From assembly GCA_030631665.1 (NCBI GenBank), contig DAOVKU010000005.1, forward strand, positions 1 through 32,782: a stretch of DNA of 32,782 bases, written 5' to 3'. This document shows positions 22,673 to 30,742 of the stretch, in pieces; within the stretch, counting starts at the first letter, position 1, and every line of letters starts with the position of its first letter. The notes beneath the pieces are model-generated. The model made no database searches. It saw nothing but the letters and a program-made list of their open reading frames with translations, and was not told the origin of the DNA. The DNA is from Candidatus Omnitrophota bacterium (GTDB lineage: Bacteria > Omnitrophota > Gorgyraeia > DAOVKU01). The position numbers and the translations under genes are program-made.

Positions 22673-22771
22673 GTATTTTTGTATGTGGAAGATATGTTAA
22701 GAGTCCGTGAAATCCACGCTAAATCCATCCTTAATAAATCAAAACTCTCCGGTTTTACCTTAAATTGCTAC
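22667..22771 (+). repeat. Left direct repeat flanking the toxin-antitoxin cassette
   Basis: It aligns with 24014-24117 over 105 bases with 11 substitutions and one single-base gap; ten of the eleven substitutions are transitions. Divergence is concentrated before 22697. It contains the first codons of the radical SAM gene. Confidence 0.85.
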
Positions 22772-22786
22772 AATGTAAGTTTTTAA
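22694..22786 (+). pseudogene. Truncated 5' copy of the SPL-type radical SAM gene
   Basis: An ATG-led frame of 30 codons encodes LRVREIHAKSILNKSKLSGF and then TLNCY, matching the start of the complete gene at 24025-24870, after which the sequences part and a stop follows. The CxxxCxxC motif is lost, so no activity is expected. It marks the left end of a duplication or insertion that brought in the Panacea/toxin pair. Confidence 0.8.
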
Positions 22787-22795
22787 GACAAATAC

Positions 22796-22824
22796 TTGAC
22801 AGATTTTATTACATATGCTATAAT
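22796..22824 (+). promoter_or_regulatory. Consensus promoter of the toxin-antitoxin operon
   Basis: TTGACA (22796-22801) and TATAAT (22819-22824), both perfect, with a 17-base spacer and an extended TG at 22816. It ends 29 bases before the antitoxin ATG. TA operons are commonly repressed by their own antitoxin, and this one encodes an HTH. Confidence 0.85.
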
Positions 22825-22853
22825 TATAATAATTCTAGAAGGAGAGATGTAAA

Positions 22854-23651
22854 ATGGCAGATATCTTTTATAAAAAATTAGGTATGCGAATTAAGGCTCT
22901 AAGAGAACAAGTTGGATATTCACAGGAGAAATTAGCCGCTTTACTTAAAATCAGCAGAGTTTCACTATCTCAAATTGAAACCGGAGATAGAAAAATAAGC
23001 GCCGGAGAAGTAGTGGAGCTTTCAAACATATTCAACATTGCTTCAGATATTTTGCTTGATTTAAAAAAGGATATAAAAGTGGTTTTAGGAAAAACAAACA
23101 AACCTAAAAAAACAAAACCGGAAATTCGCATTAACGTACCGCAAAAGAACTTAGATAAGTTTAAAGAAGTTTTGCTCTATATTCTTAATAAAGTGGGTTC
23201 AAAGCCGAATATAGGCGAGTCTGTATTATATAAGCTGCTTTATTTTATCGATTTTAATTATTATGAAAAATACGAAGAACAGTTTATAGGCGCAACCTAT
23301 ATAAAAAACAATTACGGTCCGACCCCCAGAGAATTTATAAAAATAATTGATGAAATGGAGGCCAAAAGAGAGATAGTTAAAGTTAAAGATAAATATTTTC
23401 AGTACCCTCAGAGAAAATATCTTCCCTTAAAAACGCCTGATTTATCTAAATTAAAAGCTAATGAATTAAAAATAATTGATGATGTATTAGATAAGCTTTC
23501 TGATATGAATGCTGCTGAAATCAGTAAATATTCTCATAACGATATTCCTTGGTTGGCTGCAGATAAGGGCCAGGCAATAGATTATGAGTCTGTTTTTTAT
23601 CGAGAATTTCCATATTCAGTAAGGACGTATAGTGACAAAGATTTTTCATGA
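22854..23651 (+). CDS. Panacea (DUF4065) antitoxin with N-terminal HTH
   Basis: The 265-residue protein has an XRE-type helix-turn-helix at about 8-65 (LREQVGYSQEKLAALLKISR, SLSQIETGDRKIS), a lysine-rich linker at 75-95, and a Panacea/DUF4065 domain at about 105-225 (KVGSKPNIGESVLYKLLYFI, TYIKNNYGPTPREFIKII, EISKYSHNDIPWLAADKG). Panacea domains are known to neutralise many different toxins in two-gene modules. The HTH probably gives autoregulation. AAGGAGAG lies before the ATG, and the 3' end overlaps the toxin gene by 20 bases. Confidence 0.88.
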   Translation: MADIFYKKLGMRIKALREQVGYSQEKLAALLKISRVSLSQIETGDRKISAGEVVELSNIFNIASDILLDLKKDIKVVLGKTNKPKKTKPEIRINVPQKNLDKFKEVLLYILNKVGSKPNIGESVLYKLLYFIDFNYYEKYEEQFIGATYIKNNYGPTPREFIKIIDEMEAKREIVKVKDKYFQYPQRKYLPLKTPDLSKLKANELKIIDDVLDKLSDMNAAEISKYSHNDIPWLAADKGQAIDYESVFYREFPYSVRTYSDKDFS

Positions 23652-24012
23652 TATACGATACCTCCCTGAATTTAGGCATGATCTAAAGAAGCTTTTAAAG
23701 AAATATTCAACGCTCGAAGATGATATAAACACGTTTATTAATACGGTATTAAAGCTCTACCATAAAGAAAAAGTTTCTCTTAGCGCTGTTGTGCAAATTT
23801 CGAATCTTGGTATCCATTCACCTTTACTATATAAAGTTCGAAAATTTACGTGTAAATCATTGAAGGGTAGGGGTGTTGCAAGTGGTATAAGAATAATTTA
23901 TGCCTATTTTAAAAACGAAGATCGCGTAGAATTTATTGAGATTTACTATAAAGGCGATAAGAAAAACGAAGACAGGGAAAGAATTCTAACGCGCTATAGT
24001 AAAGGAAGTTAA
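23632..24012 (+). CDS. RelE/ParE-like toxin, partner of the Panacea antitoxin
   Basis: The 126-residue protein starts at GTG 23632 inside the antitoxin gene, which is the usual overlap in TA operons. It shows an N-terminal YLPEFRHDLKKLLKKYSTLE helix pair, a central LLYKVRKFTCKSLKGRGVAS, the strand GIRIIYAYFKNEDRVEFIEI and a final YYKGDKKNEDRERILTRY, matching the RelE/ParE fold (alpha-alpha then beta sheet with basic residues). RelE-like proteins cleave mRNA on the ribosome or act on gyrase; which applies here cannot be told. It ends 2 bases before the right direct repeat. Confidence 0.78.
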   Translation: MTKIFHDIRYLPEFRHDLKKLLKKYSTLEDDINTFINTVLKLYHKEKVSLSAVVQISNLGIHSPLLYKVRKFTCKSLKGRGVASGIRIIYAYFKNEDRVEFIEIYYKGDKKNEDRERILTRYSKGS

Positions 24013-24013
24013 T

Positions 24014-24117
24014 AAGTAGGCTTCTTGTGTGTGAAGGATATGCTAAAAGTCCGTGAAATCCACGCTAAATCCGTCCTTAATAAATCAAAACTCTCCGATT
24101 TTACCTTAAACTGCTAC
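24014..24117 (+). repeat. Right direct repeat flanking the toxin-antitoxin cassette
   Basis: It is the partner of 22667-22771 (one base shorter). It covers the start region and first codons of the intact radical SAM gene. Confidence 0.85.
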
Positions 24118-24870
24118 GTTGGTTGTTCTCACCGTTGTCTTTATTGTTATGCCCGTTACATGAAAAAATTCAAAGAAAGGCCCGAAGATTGGGGTGAATT
24201 TGTGGATGTTAAGATAAACGCCCCTGAAGTGTTAAAAAAAGATATTAAAAGAATAAAGCTGCCTAAAGAAGTATATATGAGTACTGTCTGTGATGGTTGG
24301 CAGCCTTTAGAAGAAAAATATAAGCTTTCAAGAGCCTGCCTAAGAATACTTTTAGAGGCGGGCTTTAATATGTCCATACTTACCAAAAGTAGCCTTATTA
24401 GGCGTGATTTTGACCTGTTAGAGGCCCATAATAAGCAAGTTAGCCTGGGTATGACTATTACCACCTTAAATACAGAGCTTAAAAGGCTCTTAGAGCCTGG
24501 AGCTTCAGAGCCGCAAGAGCGCATAGACACTCTTAAAGAAGCCCGGCAAAAAGGCATAGAAATCTATGTCTTTTTAGGGCCGTTAATGCCGGAATTTACT
24601 GATACGCAGTCTAATTTAGAGGAAATTTTTAGTGCTTTAAAAAGTCTTGAGTTAGACAGAATCTATATTGACAGGTTAAATCCTCGCTGGGGCGTTCTGG
24701 AGAGCTTAAAAAAAGGACTTGAGGGAGTAGGAGGAGAGAGGGTTAGGTTATTGGTAGATAGTTATACCAATGATGGTAATTACCGCAATTATAGCCATAA
24801 ATTAAGATATAATGCTACTAAGTTTGCTTCTCAGTTTGGTTTGGCGGATAGGGTTAGGTTTTGTTTTTAA
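24025..24870 (+). CDS. SPL family radical SAM protein
   Basis: The 281-residue protein has the radical SAM cluster CxxxCxxC at Cys34, Cys38 and Cys41 (YVGCSHRCLYCYARYM) near its N-terminus and the SPL-like continuation VYMSTVCDGWQPLEEKY, MSILTKSSLIRRDFDLL and LGMTITTLN. This family (related to spore photoproduct lyase and Rv2578c-like proteins) uses SAM radicals; the substrate of this subgroup is unknown. The start could be TTG 24025, GTG 24031 or ATG 24040, since none has a clear ribosome binding site. A truncated duplicate of its start lies at 22694-22786. Confidence 0.85.
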   Translation: MCVKDMLKVREIHAKSVLNKSKLSDFTLNCYVGCSHRCLYCYARYMKKFKERPEDWGEFVDVKINAPEVLKKDIKRIKLPKEVYMSTVCDGWQPLEEKYKLSRACLRILLEAGFNMSILTKSSLIRRDFDLLEAHNKQVSLGMTITTLNTELKRLLEPGASEPQERIDTLKEARQKGIEIYVFLGPLMPEFTDTQSNLEEIFSALKSLELDRIYIDRLNPRWGVLESLKKGLEGVGGERVRLLVDSYTNDGNYRNYSHKLRYNATKFASQFGLADRVRFCF

Positions 24871-24937
24871 AATTGCTTGCAAGATAGCGTAGAAAGATGT
24901 ATGTTGTATTTGTGGAGAATTTGCGAGTATAGAAAAT

Positions 24938-26275
24938 ATGAAAAAATTTAATAAAGATTGCACAACTTGTAAAGATTATATCGATTTCGTTATGCCAAAC
25001 GAGGTTATCAATGAAATTCATGGCGTAGTTTTATTTATTGGCGCAGGTGTTAGTACGGAAACCAAAAGAGTATTTCCTGATACTTTATATGAAAATATTT
25101 TAGAAGAGCTAGATTTGAAACACAATAATAGACCCTCGTTTTCTAAAGTCATGGGTTTGTATGTTAAAAAATGTGGTAGCAGAGCACCTTTAATGAGTAA
25201 AATTAAGGAAAGACTTGATTATTTTAAAGCATGGCCTGAATTATATAATCGAGCTACTGAATTTCATCAAGAAATTACCCTGTTTCCTTGTATTGAGCAG
25301 TTTGTTACTACTAACTGGGATGATTTTTTAGAGAATGAAGCTAAAGCGATGCCATTTGTCCATTCTAAAGACATACCTTTTTGGGATACCCCAGGTAAAA
25401 AAGTTTTAAAGATTCATGGTTCAATTAACGACTTTGGTTCAATTGTTGCAACAGAAGAAGATTATAAAAAATGCTATCGCGAACTGACTAAAAATACTAT
25501 TGGAAGTAAATTAAAGTTATTCTTGGCTCAAAATATTATTATTTTTATTGGCTATTCGTTTCAAGATGAGGACTTTCAAAGAATATACAAATATATTTCT
25601 AGAACAATGAGCGATTTCAAAAGACAAGCTTATATTATTACACTAGATAAATCAAATGAAAAACAATGGAAAAAATATAAACTGACACCTATTTATACTG
25701 AAGGTAGTTATTTTATTTATAAATTACGTAAAATTTTTGAACAAAGAAAATGTTTATTGCCTTTCAAAAATTTATCAAAAGTATTAAGAATACAAAAATA
25801 CATAACAAATGTGCATGATAAAACTTCAAGAAAATATAAACACACAAAATTTCCTGAAATTATTTATTGTCTCTCATATCAGGATGGCATTCTTCATGCT
25901 TTTCAATATCTAATAAATAAAATCAAAGGAGGGCCTTCTTTATGCACGAAATATTTATTAGATTCGATTAATACATATGAGAAACTTGTGAATAAATATA
26001 AGAAGAATTGGCTTGATCATTCTTATTTGGAAGGGTACTTAACAGGGCTATATCTATTTAATGGAGCCATGTTTCCTGATATTAAATTAAAGCATATTCC
26101 GATATTTTGCTATTACAATGAAGTTGATAATGAAAAATTTATGACCGAAAAAAAATTTGAAAAATCATTAAAATTTACGAAGATAAATAGCAGGAAAAGA
26201 CAAGACGCAAAGAAATTTATTGAGAAATTAAATATAGGTGATTCGGCCGTTTTCCATCATATTCCACGAATATAA
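24938..26275 (+). CDS. SIR2-like domain protein with unassigned C-terminal half (candidate defence NADase)
   Basis: The protein has 445 residues. A SIR2-like domain covers about residues 20-260: the NAD-binding loop GAGVST (35-40), TTNWDDFLE (Asn126), KIHGSIND (His160) and GYSFQDEDF (205-213). Asn and His are the pair used by defence NADases of this superfamily, such as ThsA, DSR and SIR2-HerA. The remaining 185 residues are rich in Lys, Tyr and aromatic residues with no recognised domain (LSYQDGILHAFQYLINKI, HSYLEGYLTGLYLFNGAM). It is a single gene without an adjacent partner, ends at a terminator, and lies beside a TA module. Defence is inferred. Confidence 0.8.
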   Translation: MKKFNKDCTTCKDYIDFVMPNEVINEIHGVVLFIGAGVSTETKRVFPDTLYENILEELDLKHNNRPSFSKVMGLYVKKCGSRAPLMSKIKERLDYFKAWPELYNRATEFHQEITLFPCIEQFVTTNWDDFLENEAKAMPFVHSKDIPFWDTPGKKVLKIHGSINDFGSIVATEEDYKKCYRELTKNTIGSKLKLFLAQNIIIFIGYSFQDEDFQRIYKYISRTMSDFKRQAYIITLDKSNEKQWKKYKLTPIYTEGSYFIYKLRKIFEQRKCLLPFKNLSKVLRIQKYITNVHDKTSRKYKHTKFPEIIYCLSYQDGILHAFQYLINKIKGGPSLCTKYLLDSINTYEKLVNKYKKNWLDHSYLEGYLTGLYLFNGAMFPDIKLKHIPIFCYYNEVDNEKFMTEKKFEKSLKFTKINSRKRQDAKKFIEKLNIGDSAVFHHIPRI

Positions 26276-26657
26276 AGCTATAAAAAATTAAATTCTACTG
26301 TTAGTCCTCATGAATATCCCAAAATACCCCCAAAATCACCTCTCAGAGCGAAGAACTTGAGGGAGGTGAATAAATCCCAATCTTGGCCAAAATGCCCTAA
26401 TTTGGCCTATTTTTTCAAAAATTTTCCCCCGAACAAACCCGGAAGCGAGAAGAATCAACATTTATCCACAAGTTATTATAAAATAACATAACTCCTTATA
26501 AATAAATGCTTTAAGTTGTTTTCCCATTTATGCCCAAGTTAACATAAGATATATTATAACAACAAGTGCGACATTGATAAATAGGGTTTTTTAGCCAAGT
26601 TTTTAGTTAATATTTCAGGTTTATGGTTTGGTTTTTCGGGAAAATTCCTAAGAATAT
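26276..26657. other. Noncoding stretch with hairpins
   Basis: About 380 bases without a plausible gene. It holds a hairpin TCACCTC/GAGGTGA (26336-26369), the terminator at 26385-26415, one perfect DnaA-box-like TTATCCACA (26462-26470), a GTTAT/ATAAC inverted repeat just after it, and otherwise AT-rich sequence up to the convergent small HTH gene. Confidence 0.6.
26385..26415 (+). terminator. Rho-independent terminator after the SIR2-like gene
   Basis: A perfect 7-bp stem GGCCAAA/TTTGGCC (26385-26391 with 26401-26407) with a 9-base loop, then TATTTTTT. Confidence 0.8.
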
Positions 26658-26873
26658 TTATATTTCTGCGGAAGGTAAATTTTCTTTGGTTTTATTTTTA
26701 AGGTAGGTTTCTATCTTCTTTAATTTATCCTTCGGAGGAGTGTTTTGCCCCCTCATCCATCGCTGGATGGTCCTTGCGTTGACCCCTATATATTCAGCAA
26801 GGTCTTTGGTTAAATATAGGCTGCCAAAGTAGAATTTGTGCAATTTTTTAAACTTTTCCAATGGATTTTCCAT
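26658..26873 (-). CDS. Small helix-turn-helix protein
   Basis: The 71-residue protein starts at the ATG whose first base is 26873 (a TTG two codons earlier is less likely). It contains one HTH: LTKDLAEYIGVNARTIQRWM followed by RGQNTPPKDKLKKIETYL, similar to Cro/C1 or MerR-type readers. It may be a DNA-binding regulator. It lies 48 bases downstream of the radical SAM gene on the same strand, so it may share a transcript. Target unknown. Confidence 0.7.
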   Translation of the reverse strand: MENPLEKFKKLHKFYFGSLYLTKDLAEYIGVNARTIQRWMRGQNTPPKDKLKKIETYLKNKTKENLPSAEI

Positions 26874-26921
26874 AATCAATTGTTATTTTAAACTTATCAT
26901 ATTTACGCTTTAAATACAAGC

Positions 26922-28457
26922 TTATTGGCCTTTTGTTTGACCTTTTTTAGTCCATCTATACCATTTTTCAGCCATAATATTGGTATAGTTAATCAATAAT
27001 TTTACAAAGCGTCCAAAGATCTTATGTTCCAGATTAGGACTTATATAATAGACTTTTTCTGAAATATTAGCTAAAATGAGGATAAAAATATAGGCCAAAT
27101 AAAGCAGCTTGCCTTTCTTTTTAATAGATTCCTTTCTGAAAAACTCCTTCGTTTTTAGCATCTCAAAAATCAGCTTCTTATCAAATGAATAGATATTTAT
27201 TATATTTGGGTCAAACACCAGCCTTTTAACTGTTTGATAAAATGGCGTATATTTCTGATAAAGCAAGGGATTTAAATACCAACCCCTAAGGTCTTTTTGG
27301 CTGACAGTCTCATATTCAACGGTTCCCGGCATGGGCATTAAAATAGAAGCTGATATTGTATCGGCATATTTATCAAGAAGCTGTTTAAAGGCTCTATTTT
27401 CTTTTTGTAGAAGTTTTATTGTCTCAAATGGAAAACCAATCAAATAGTTTATTTGTATTACAAAATCCAATTCTTTTAAGTTTTGAAGGTTTTGCATAAT
27501 AATGTCGTATTTTAACTTTTTGTTGATTCTTTTCTGGGATGCCTCATCCATCCTCTCAATACCCAATGATATGTAGTTAAACCCGCATGATTTCATTAAT
27601 TTCAGCGTCGATTTTTTAAAAGGTTTAAATGTATCGGATTGAATTAAAAACTTAAATTTATCACCAAGCCCTCTCTTTATTATCTCATTGCAAAAACTTA
27701 TCACTCTTTCATCTGAAAGCGTAAAATCAGAATCATTTATAGTGATAATATCAACGCCATATCTTGAATTTTTATACTCTAGTTCATCTATGACATTATT
27801 GACACTTCTATAGCGCACTTTTGTGCGGATAAACTCATCACTGCAAAACGTGCAGTTAAAAGGGCAACCTCGTTGAGTTAAAACTTCTCCTAATATATTC
27901 CTATCCACTTTCTCTCTTAAAAAGAGAGATAAATCATATAAGCTGTAATCAACAAGTGAATGATTATCTAAATTGCAAGATAATGGACAGATGCCTCCCG
28001 GAACTAATTTATTATTTTGATAATAAGACACCCCTCCAATATCACATTTCCTATCAGTAAGGATGGATTCCAATAGTGGAATAATAATTAAATCGGCTTC
28101 ACCTCTTACTGCATAGTCAGCCTTGTGCTCAAGGACTTCTTTGTAAACATTACTTACATGGAGCCCTCCTGCTATGATGGGCATTTCAGGATATTTGGCT
28201 TTTATTGCGGCTATTGTTTGATATGAGCTATAAGCATTTATGGTAGCAATAGAAAAGCAAATGGCAAGTGGTTTAAAATCATCAATTGTATTAAGTATAT
28301 CTTTTATAGAATAAATGACATACCTGGAATTATTATCAATGATTTTAACTTCAAACTGTTTACTTGCAATAGTAGCAATAACGCCCAATCCATAATTAAT
28401 TAAATTACTCCCGACGAATCCTTGCTCACGAATAAATAAAACACGACCTTTTTTCAT
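26922..28457 (-). CDS. B12-binding-domain-type radical SAM protein
   Basis: The 511-residue protein has an N-terminal Rossmann-like cobalamin-binding-type domain (about 5-135; KPLAICFSIATINAYSSYQT, MPIIAGGLHVSNVYKEVLE, ADYAVRGEAD) without a DxHxxG motif. The radical SAM core follows with Cys198, Cys202 and Cys205 (RGCPFNCTFCSDEF) and later ISLGIERMDEASQKRINKK and YLIGFPFET. The C-terminal 120 residues hold a hydrophobic segment (LLYLAYIFILILANI). Relatives methylate or cyclise lipids, hopanoids or tetrapyrroles; the substrate here is unknown. It follows the zincin gene by 15 bases. Confidence 0.87.
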   Translation of the reverse strand: MKKGRVLFIREQGFVGSNLINYGLGVIATIASKQFEVKIIDNNSRYVIYSIKDILNTIDDFKPLAICFSIATINAYSSYQTIAAIKAKYPEMPIIAGGLHVSNVYKEVLEHKADYAVRGEADLIIIPLLESILTDRKCDIGGVSYYQNNKLVPGGICPLSCNLDNHSLVDYSLYDLSLFLREKVDRNILGEVLTQRGCPFNCTFCSDEFIRTKVRYRSVNNVIDELEYKNSRYGVDIITINDSDFTLSDERVISFCNEIIKRGLGDKFKFLIQSDTFKPFKKSTLKLMKSCGFNYISLGIERMDEASQKRINKKLKYDIIMQNLQNLKELDFVIQINYLIGFPFETIKLLQKENRAFKQLLDKYADTISASILMPMPGTVEYETVSQKDLRGWYLNPLLYQKYTPFYQTVKRLVFDPNIINIYSFDKKLIFEMLKTKEFFRKESIKKKGKLLYLAYIFILILANISEKVYYISPNLEHKIFGRFVKLLINYTNIMAEKWYRWTKKGQTKGQ

Positions 28458-28472
28458 ATTCTTAAGATTTTT

Positions 28473-28847
28473 TTAATATAAACCGAGATTTTTTAAACGC
28501 TTATCTGATATGCCAAAATGATGAGCAATTTCATGTTGAATGGTGTGTTCTACTATTTGTTTTATTTTGCCGGCCTCTCCCCTGCCAACCAACTCAATAT
28601 GCCGCTTATAGAGGGTTATTTTGTCCGGCAGGACGCCCTGGTAGTATGTAGTCCTTCGATTTTGCGGAACTCCCTGATATAGGCCTAAAAGCATGCCTTT
28701 TTTGGGGCCTATTTTGGGGTTATTTTTGATGGCTGGGCTTGGTATTTCCTCAACCACAATATCCACATTTTCGAGGCGTTTTTTGAAGTCTTCAGGCAGG
28801 TTTTCTACCGCTTTTTCAACTAATTTTGAGAATTCTTGTTTATCCAT
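28473..28847 (-). CDS. Zincin-like metallopeptidase (PF06262 type)
   Basis: The 124-residue protein has the zinc motif HExxH at His105, Glu106 and His109 (IQHEIAHHFGISDKRL) with an Asp shortly after, as in the PF06262 family of small metallopeptidases. The N-terminal half (FSKLVEKAVENLPEDFKKRL) and the middle LLGLYQGVPQNRRT with LPDKITLYKRHIE also match. It is cytoplasmic with no signal peptide. It is on the minus strand upstream of the radical SAM gene, probably one transcript. Confidence 0.88.
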   Translation of the reverse strand: MDKQEFSKLVEKAVENLPEDFKKRLENVDIVVEEIPSPAIKNNPKIGPKKGMLLGLYQGVPQNRRTTYYQGVLPDKITLYKRHIELVGRGEAGKIKQIVEHTIQHEIAHHFGISDKRLKNLGLY

Positions 28848-28919
28848 AAAAAAATTATAACCAAAAATGACTATTTGTGAAATTTTTCCATAATTACATA
28901 ATTTAAATGGTCGTTATCC

Positions 28920-29732
28920 CTATTTATTTTTCTCTTCTGCGCCTATAGGTAGTTTGATATCTTCCAAGACGCCCTTTAGTTTTTCCCCTACTTCTTTAAC
29001 AGCCCCTTCTGCTCCCTCTCCCAGTTCCATGGCTTTAAGGGCAGGTTTTCCAAGGATGCCGGTTTGCCGGAGCAGGTTGCTTAAATTATGTTGGAGAAAG
29101 TCTATAGAGAAACCAGCCAGTTTGGCGATAGAGGTTTTAATTAATGCCTTGTAAAGTATAAGTTGAGCCAGTTGTTGTGGGTCTGTTATGTTGGTATATT
29201 TTTCATTTAGGTTGATATTATATTTTTTTATCATAGGAGGAGGCAGGCCCTTGGTGTAGTCTTTATAGATAACGCGCTCGATTTTTAAATGCAGTATATC
29301 CACTTGCATTTTTAATAAACCCTCTCTTTTTTCTTTCACCTCTTCCTTTTTACCTTTCTTGACGGTTTTTAATGAATCAATGTTGAGTTTTCCATCTTTA
29401 TTTTTGATGACCACAAATTCTTTTAGGTCAAATTTTATTTCCCTAAAGTAAATTTTTCTTTTTAGCAAAGCTCCCAAGCTATAATCAATATAAATTTGCG
29501 GTATATCTGCCATAATTTTGTCATGGAAACCGCGCGGATTATATAATTTTAAATCTTCAACATCTATATTAGTAGTGGTTATACCTAAATTTATACTCTT
29601 AATGCTTAAGTGAAGACCTGTTATAGATTTTACCAAGTTATTAATGACCGTTCTCGCGATTAAATTTTTGGAAAACATAACCAGTAAAATCAAAACTACA
29701 AAGATTATTATAAATTTGAATGATTTTTTCAT
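28920..29732 (-). CDS. AsmA-like membrane-anchored protein
   Basis: The 270-residue protein has an N-terminal membrane segment (about 5-22) and the typical start of an AsmA-like domain (ITGLHLSIKSINLGITTTN, VEDLKLYNPRGFHDKIMAD, IPQIYIDYSLGALLKRKIYF, KDGKLNIDSLK). The C-terminal half is helical and unlike the beta groove of full AsmA, so it is a short form. A role in envelope lipid handling is possible. It is first in the minus-strand group, with AAGGA before its ATG and a promoter-like pair at 29766-29794. Confidence 0.72.
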   Translation of the reverse strand: MKKSFKFIIIFVVLILLVMFSKNLIARTVINNLVKSITGLHLSIKSINLGITTTNIDVEDLKLYNPRGFHDKIMADIPQIYIDYSLGALLKRKIYFREIKFDLKEFVVIKNKDGKLNIDSLKTVKKGKKEEVKEKREGLLKMQVDILHLKIERVIYKDYTKGLPPPMIKKYNINLNEKYTNITDPQQLAQLILYKALIKTSIAKLAGFSIDFLQHNLSNLLRQTGILGKPALKAMELGEGAEGAVKEVGEKLKGVLEDIKLPIGAEEKNK

Positions 29733-29765
29733 AGCAATTTTATTCCTTCATACTTATTTCATTAT

Positions 29766-29794
29766 ATAATAATACGTTAAAGAAAGATATTCAA
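29766..29794 (-). promoter_or_regulatory. Possible promoter of the AsmA-like gene (minus strand)
   Basis: Minus strand reads TTGAAT (29794-29789), a 17-base spacer, and TATTAT (29771-29766), about 34 bases before the ATG. Confidence 0.4.
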
Positions 29795-29862
29795 GAGAAA
29801 ATATTTTAATTTTAATGCACATTTTTTATTATGCTCAAAGTTTAATGATTTTAGCTTGCCTC

Positions 29863-29889
29863 TTTACATTGGGCTTAAGTTGTGATAAT
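29863..29889 (+). promoter_or_regulatory. Possible promoter of the ExeA-like gene
   Basis: GATAAT at 29884-29889 with an extended TGT before it, and TTTACA at 29863-29868. The 15-base spacer is short, so the extended -10 may carry the recognition. Confidence 0.4.
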
Positions 29890-29908
29890 ATTTAGAAGTG
29901 GTGATGAT

Positions 29909-30742
29909 ATGTATCTTGAATTTTATGGATTGAGAGAAAAACCGTTTAATGTAACACCGGATCCTGCCTTCCTTTTTCTTAGCGGAAAACACAAAGAAGC
30001 CTTTGATTATCTAATTTATGGCATAACTCAAAGAAAAGGTTTTCTGGAAATAACAGGTGAGGTTGGTTCTGGCAAAACAACACTCTGTCGTGCCCTGCTT
30101 AACCATTTTGAAAACAGCACCCCACCAATAAAAACTGCTTATATATTAAACCCGGCTCTTTCCGGTGTTCAGCTCCTACGCTCAGTCATTGAGGAATTTG
30201 GACTTGTACCTACCAAGAGAGATAAGGCCGCACTTCTATATCAATTGAACAACTTTCTACTTGAGCAGTTATCTATGAGCTACAATGCGGTTTTGATTAT
30301 AGATGAAGCTCAAAATTTAAAATCTTCTCATCTCGAAGAAATTAGAATGCTTTCCAATCTCGAAACAGATAAAGAAAAGTTATTCCAGATTGTTTTAGTT
30401 GGACAGCCGGAGCTGCGAGAAAAATTAAGGTTGCCGAATCTTTCACAATTAAGACAGCGTATAACTGTAAGGCTTCATCTTTTGCCGTTGGAATCTACCG
30501 AAGTTAAAACATACATAGATCACCGTCTTAGCGTAGCCGGCGCTAATAATAGTATTATTTTCTATGATGATTCTGTAGACGAAATCTACGCTTATTCCAA
30601 AGGAATTCCGCGTGTGATAAATACGGTTTGCGATAAAGCACTCCTTTTGGGTTATATACTGGAGACCAAAAATATAAGTCTTGATATAATTAAGCGCTCT
30701 ATTAACGAAATAGAGGATAATTTATATGAGTATAATCACTGA
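29909..30742 (+). CDS. ExeA/GspA-like AAA ATPase
   Basis: The 277-residue protein opens with the family signature MYLEFYGLREKPFNVTPDP and has Walker A (GEVGSGKTT, residues 50-58) and Walker B (VLIIDEAQNL, Asp132-Glu133), then a sensor region LVGQPELREKLR and the arginine stretch of SQLRQRITVRLHLLPL. ExeA-type ATPases help build type II secretion pores with ExeB, and related ATPases accompany exosortase/EPS loci. Start 29909 begins the family signature and has a GTGGTGAT upstream; the earlier start 29882 is rejected. The gene overlaps the next by 17 bases. Confidence 0.88.
   Translation: MYLEFYGLREKPFNVTPDPAFLFLSGKHKEAFDYLIYGITQRKGFLEITGEVGSGKTTLCRALLNHFENSTPPIKTAYILNPALSGVQLLRSVIEEFGLVPTKRDKAALLYQLNNFLLEQLSMSYNAVLIIDEAQNLKSSHLEEIRMLSNLETDKEKLFQIVLVGQPELREKLRLPNLSQLRQRITVRLHLLPLESTEVKTYIDHRLSVAGANNSIIFYDDSVDEIYAYSKGIPRVINTVCDKALLLGYILETKNISLDIIKRSINEIEDNLYEYNH

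Noticed and set aside
22667-24117. Direct repeats as a classic target-site duplication by a transposase
   Set aside because: They are too long (about 105 bp) and too diverged for a transposon footprint, and no transposase or integrase is present.
26462-26470. Perfect DnaA-box-like TTATCCACA
   Set aside because: Only a single site is seen, with no cluster, dnaA or dnaN gene nearby, so an origin is not supported.
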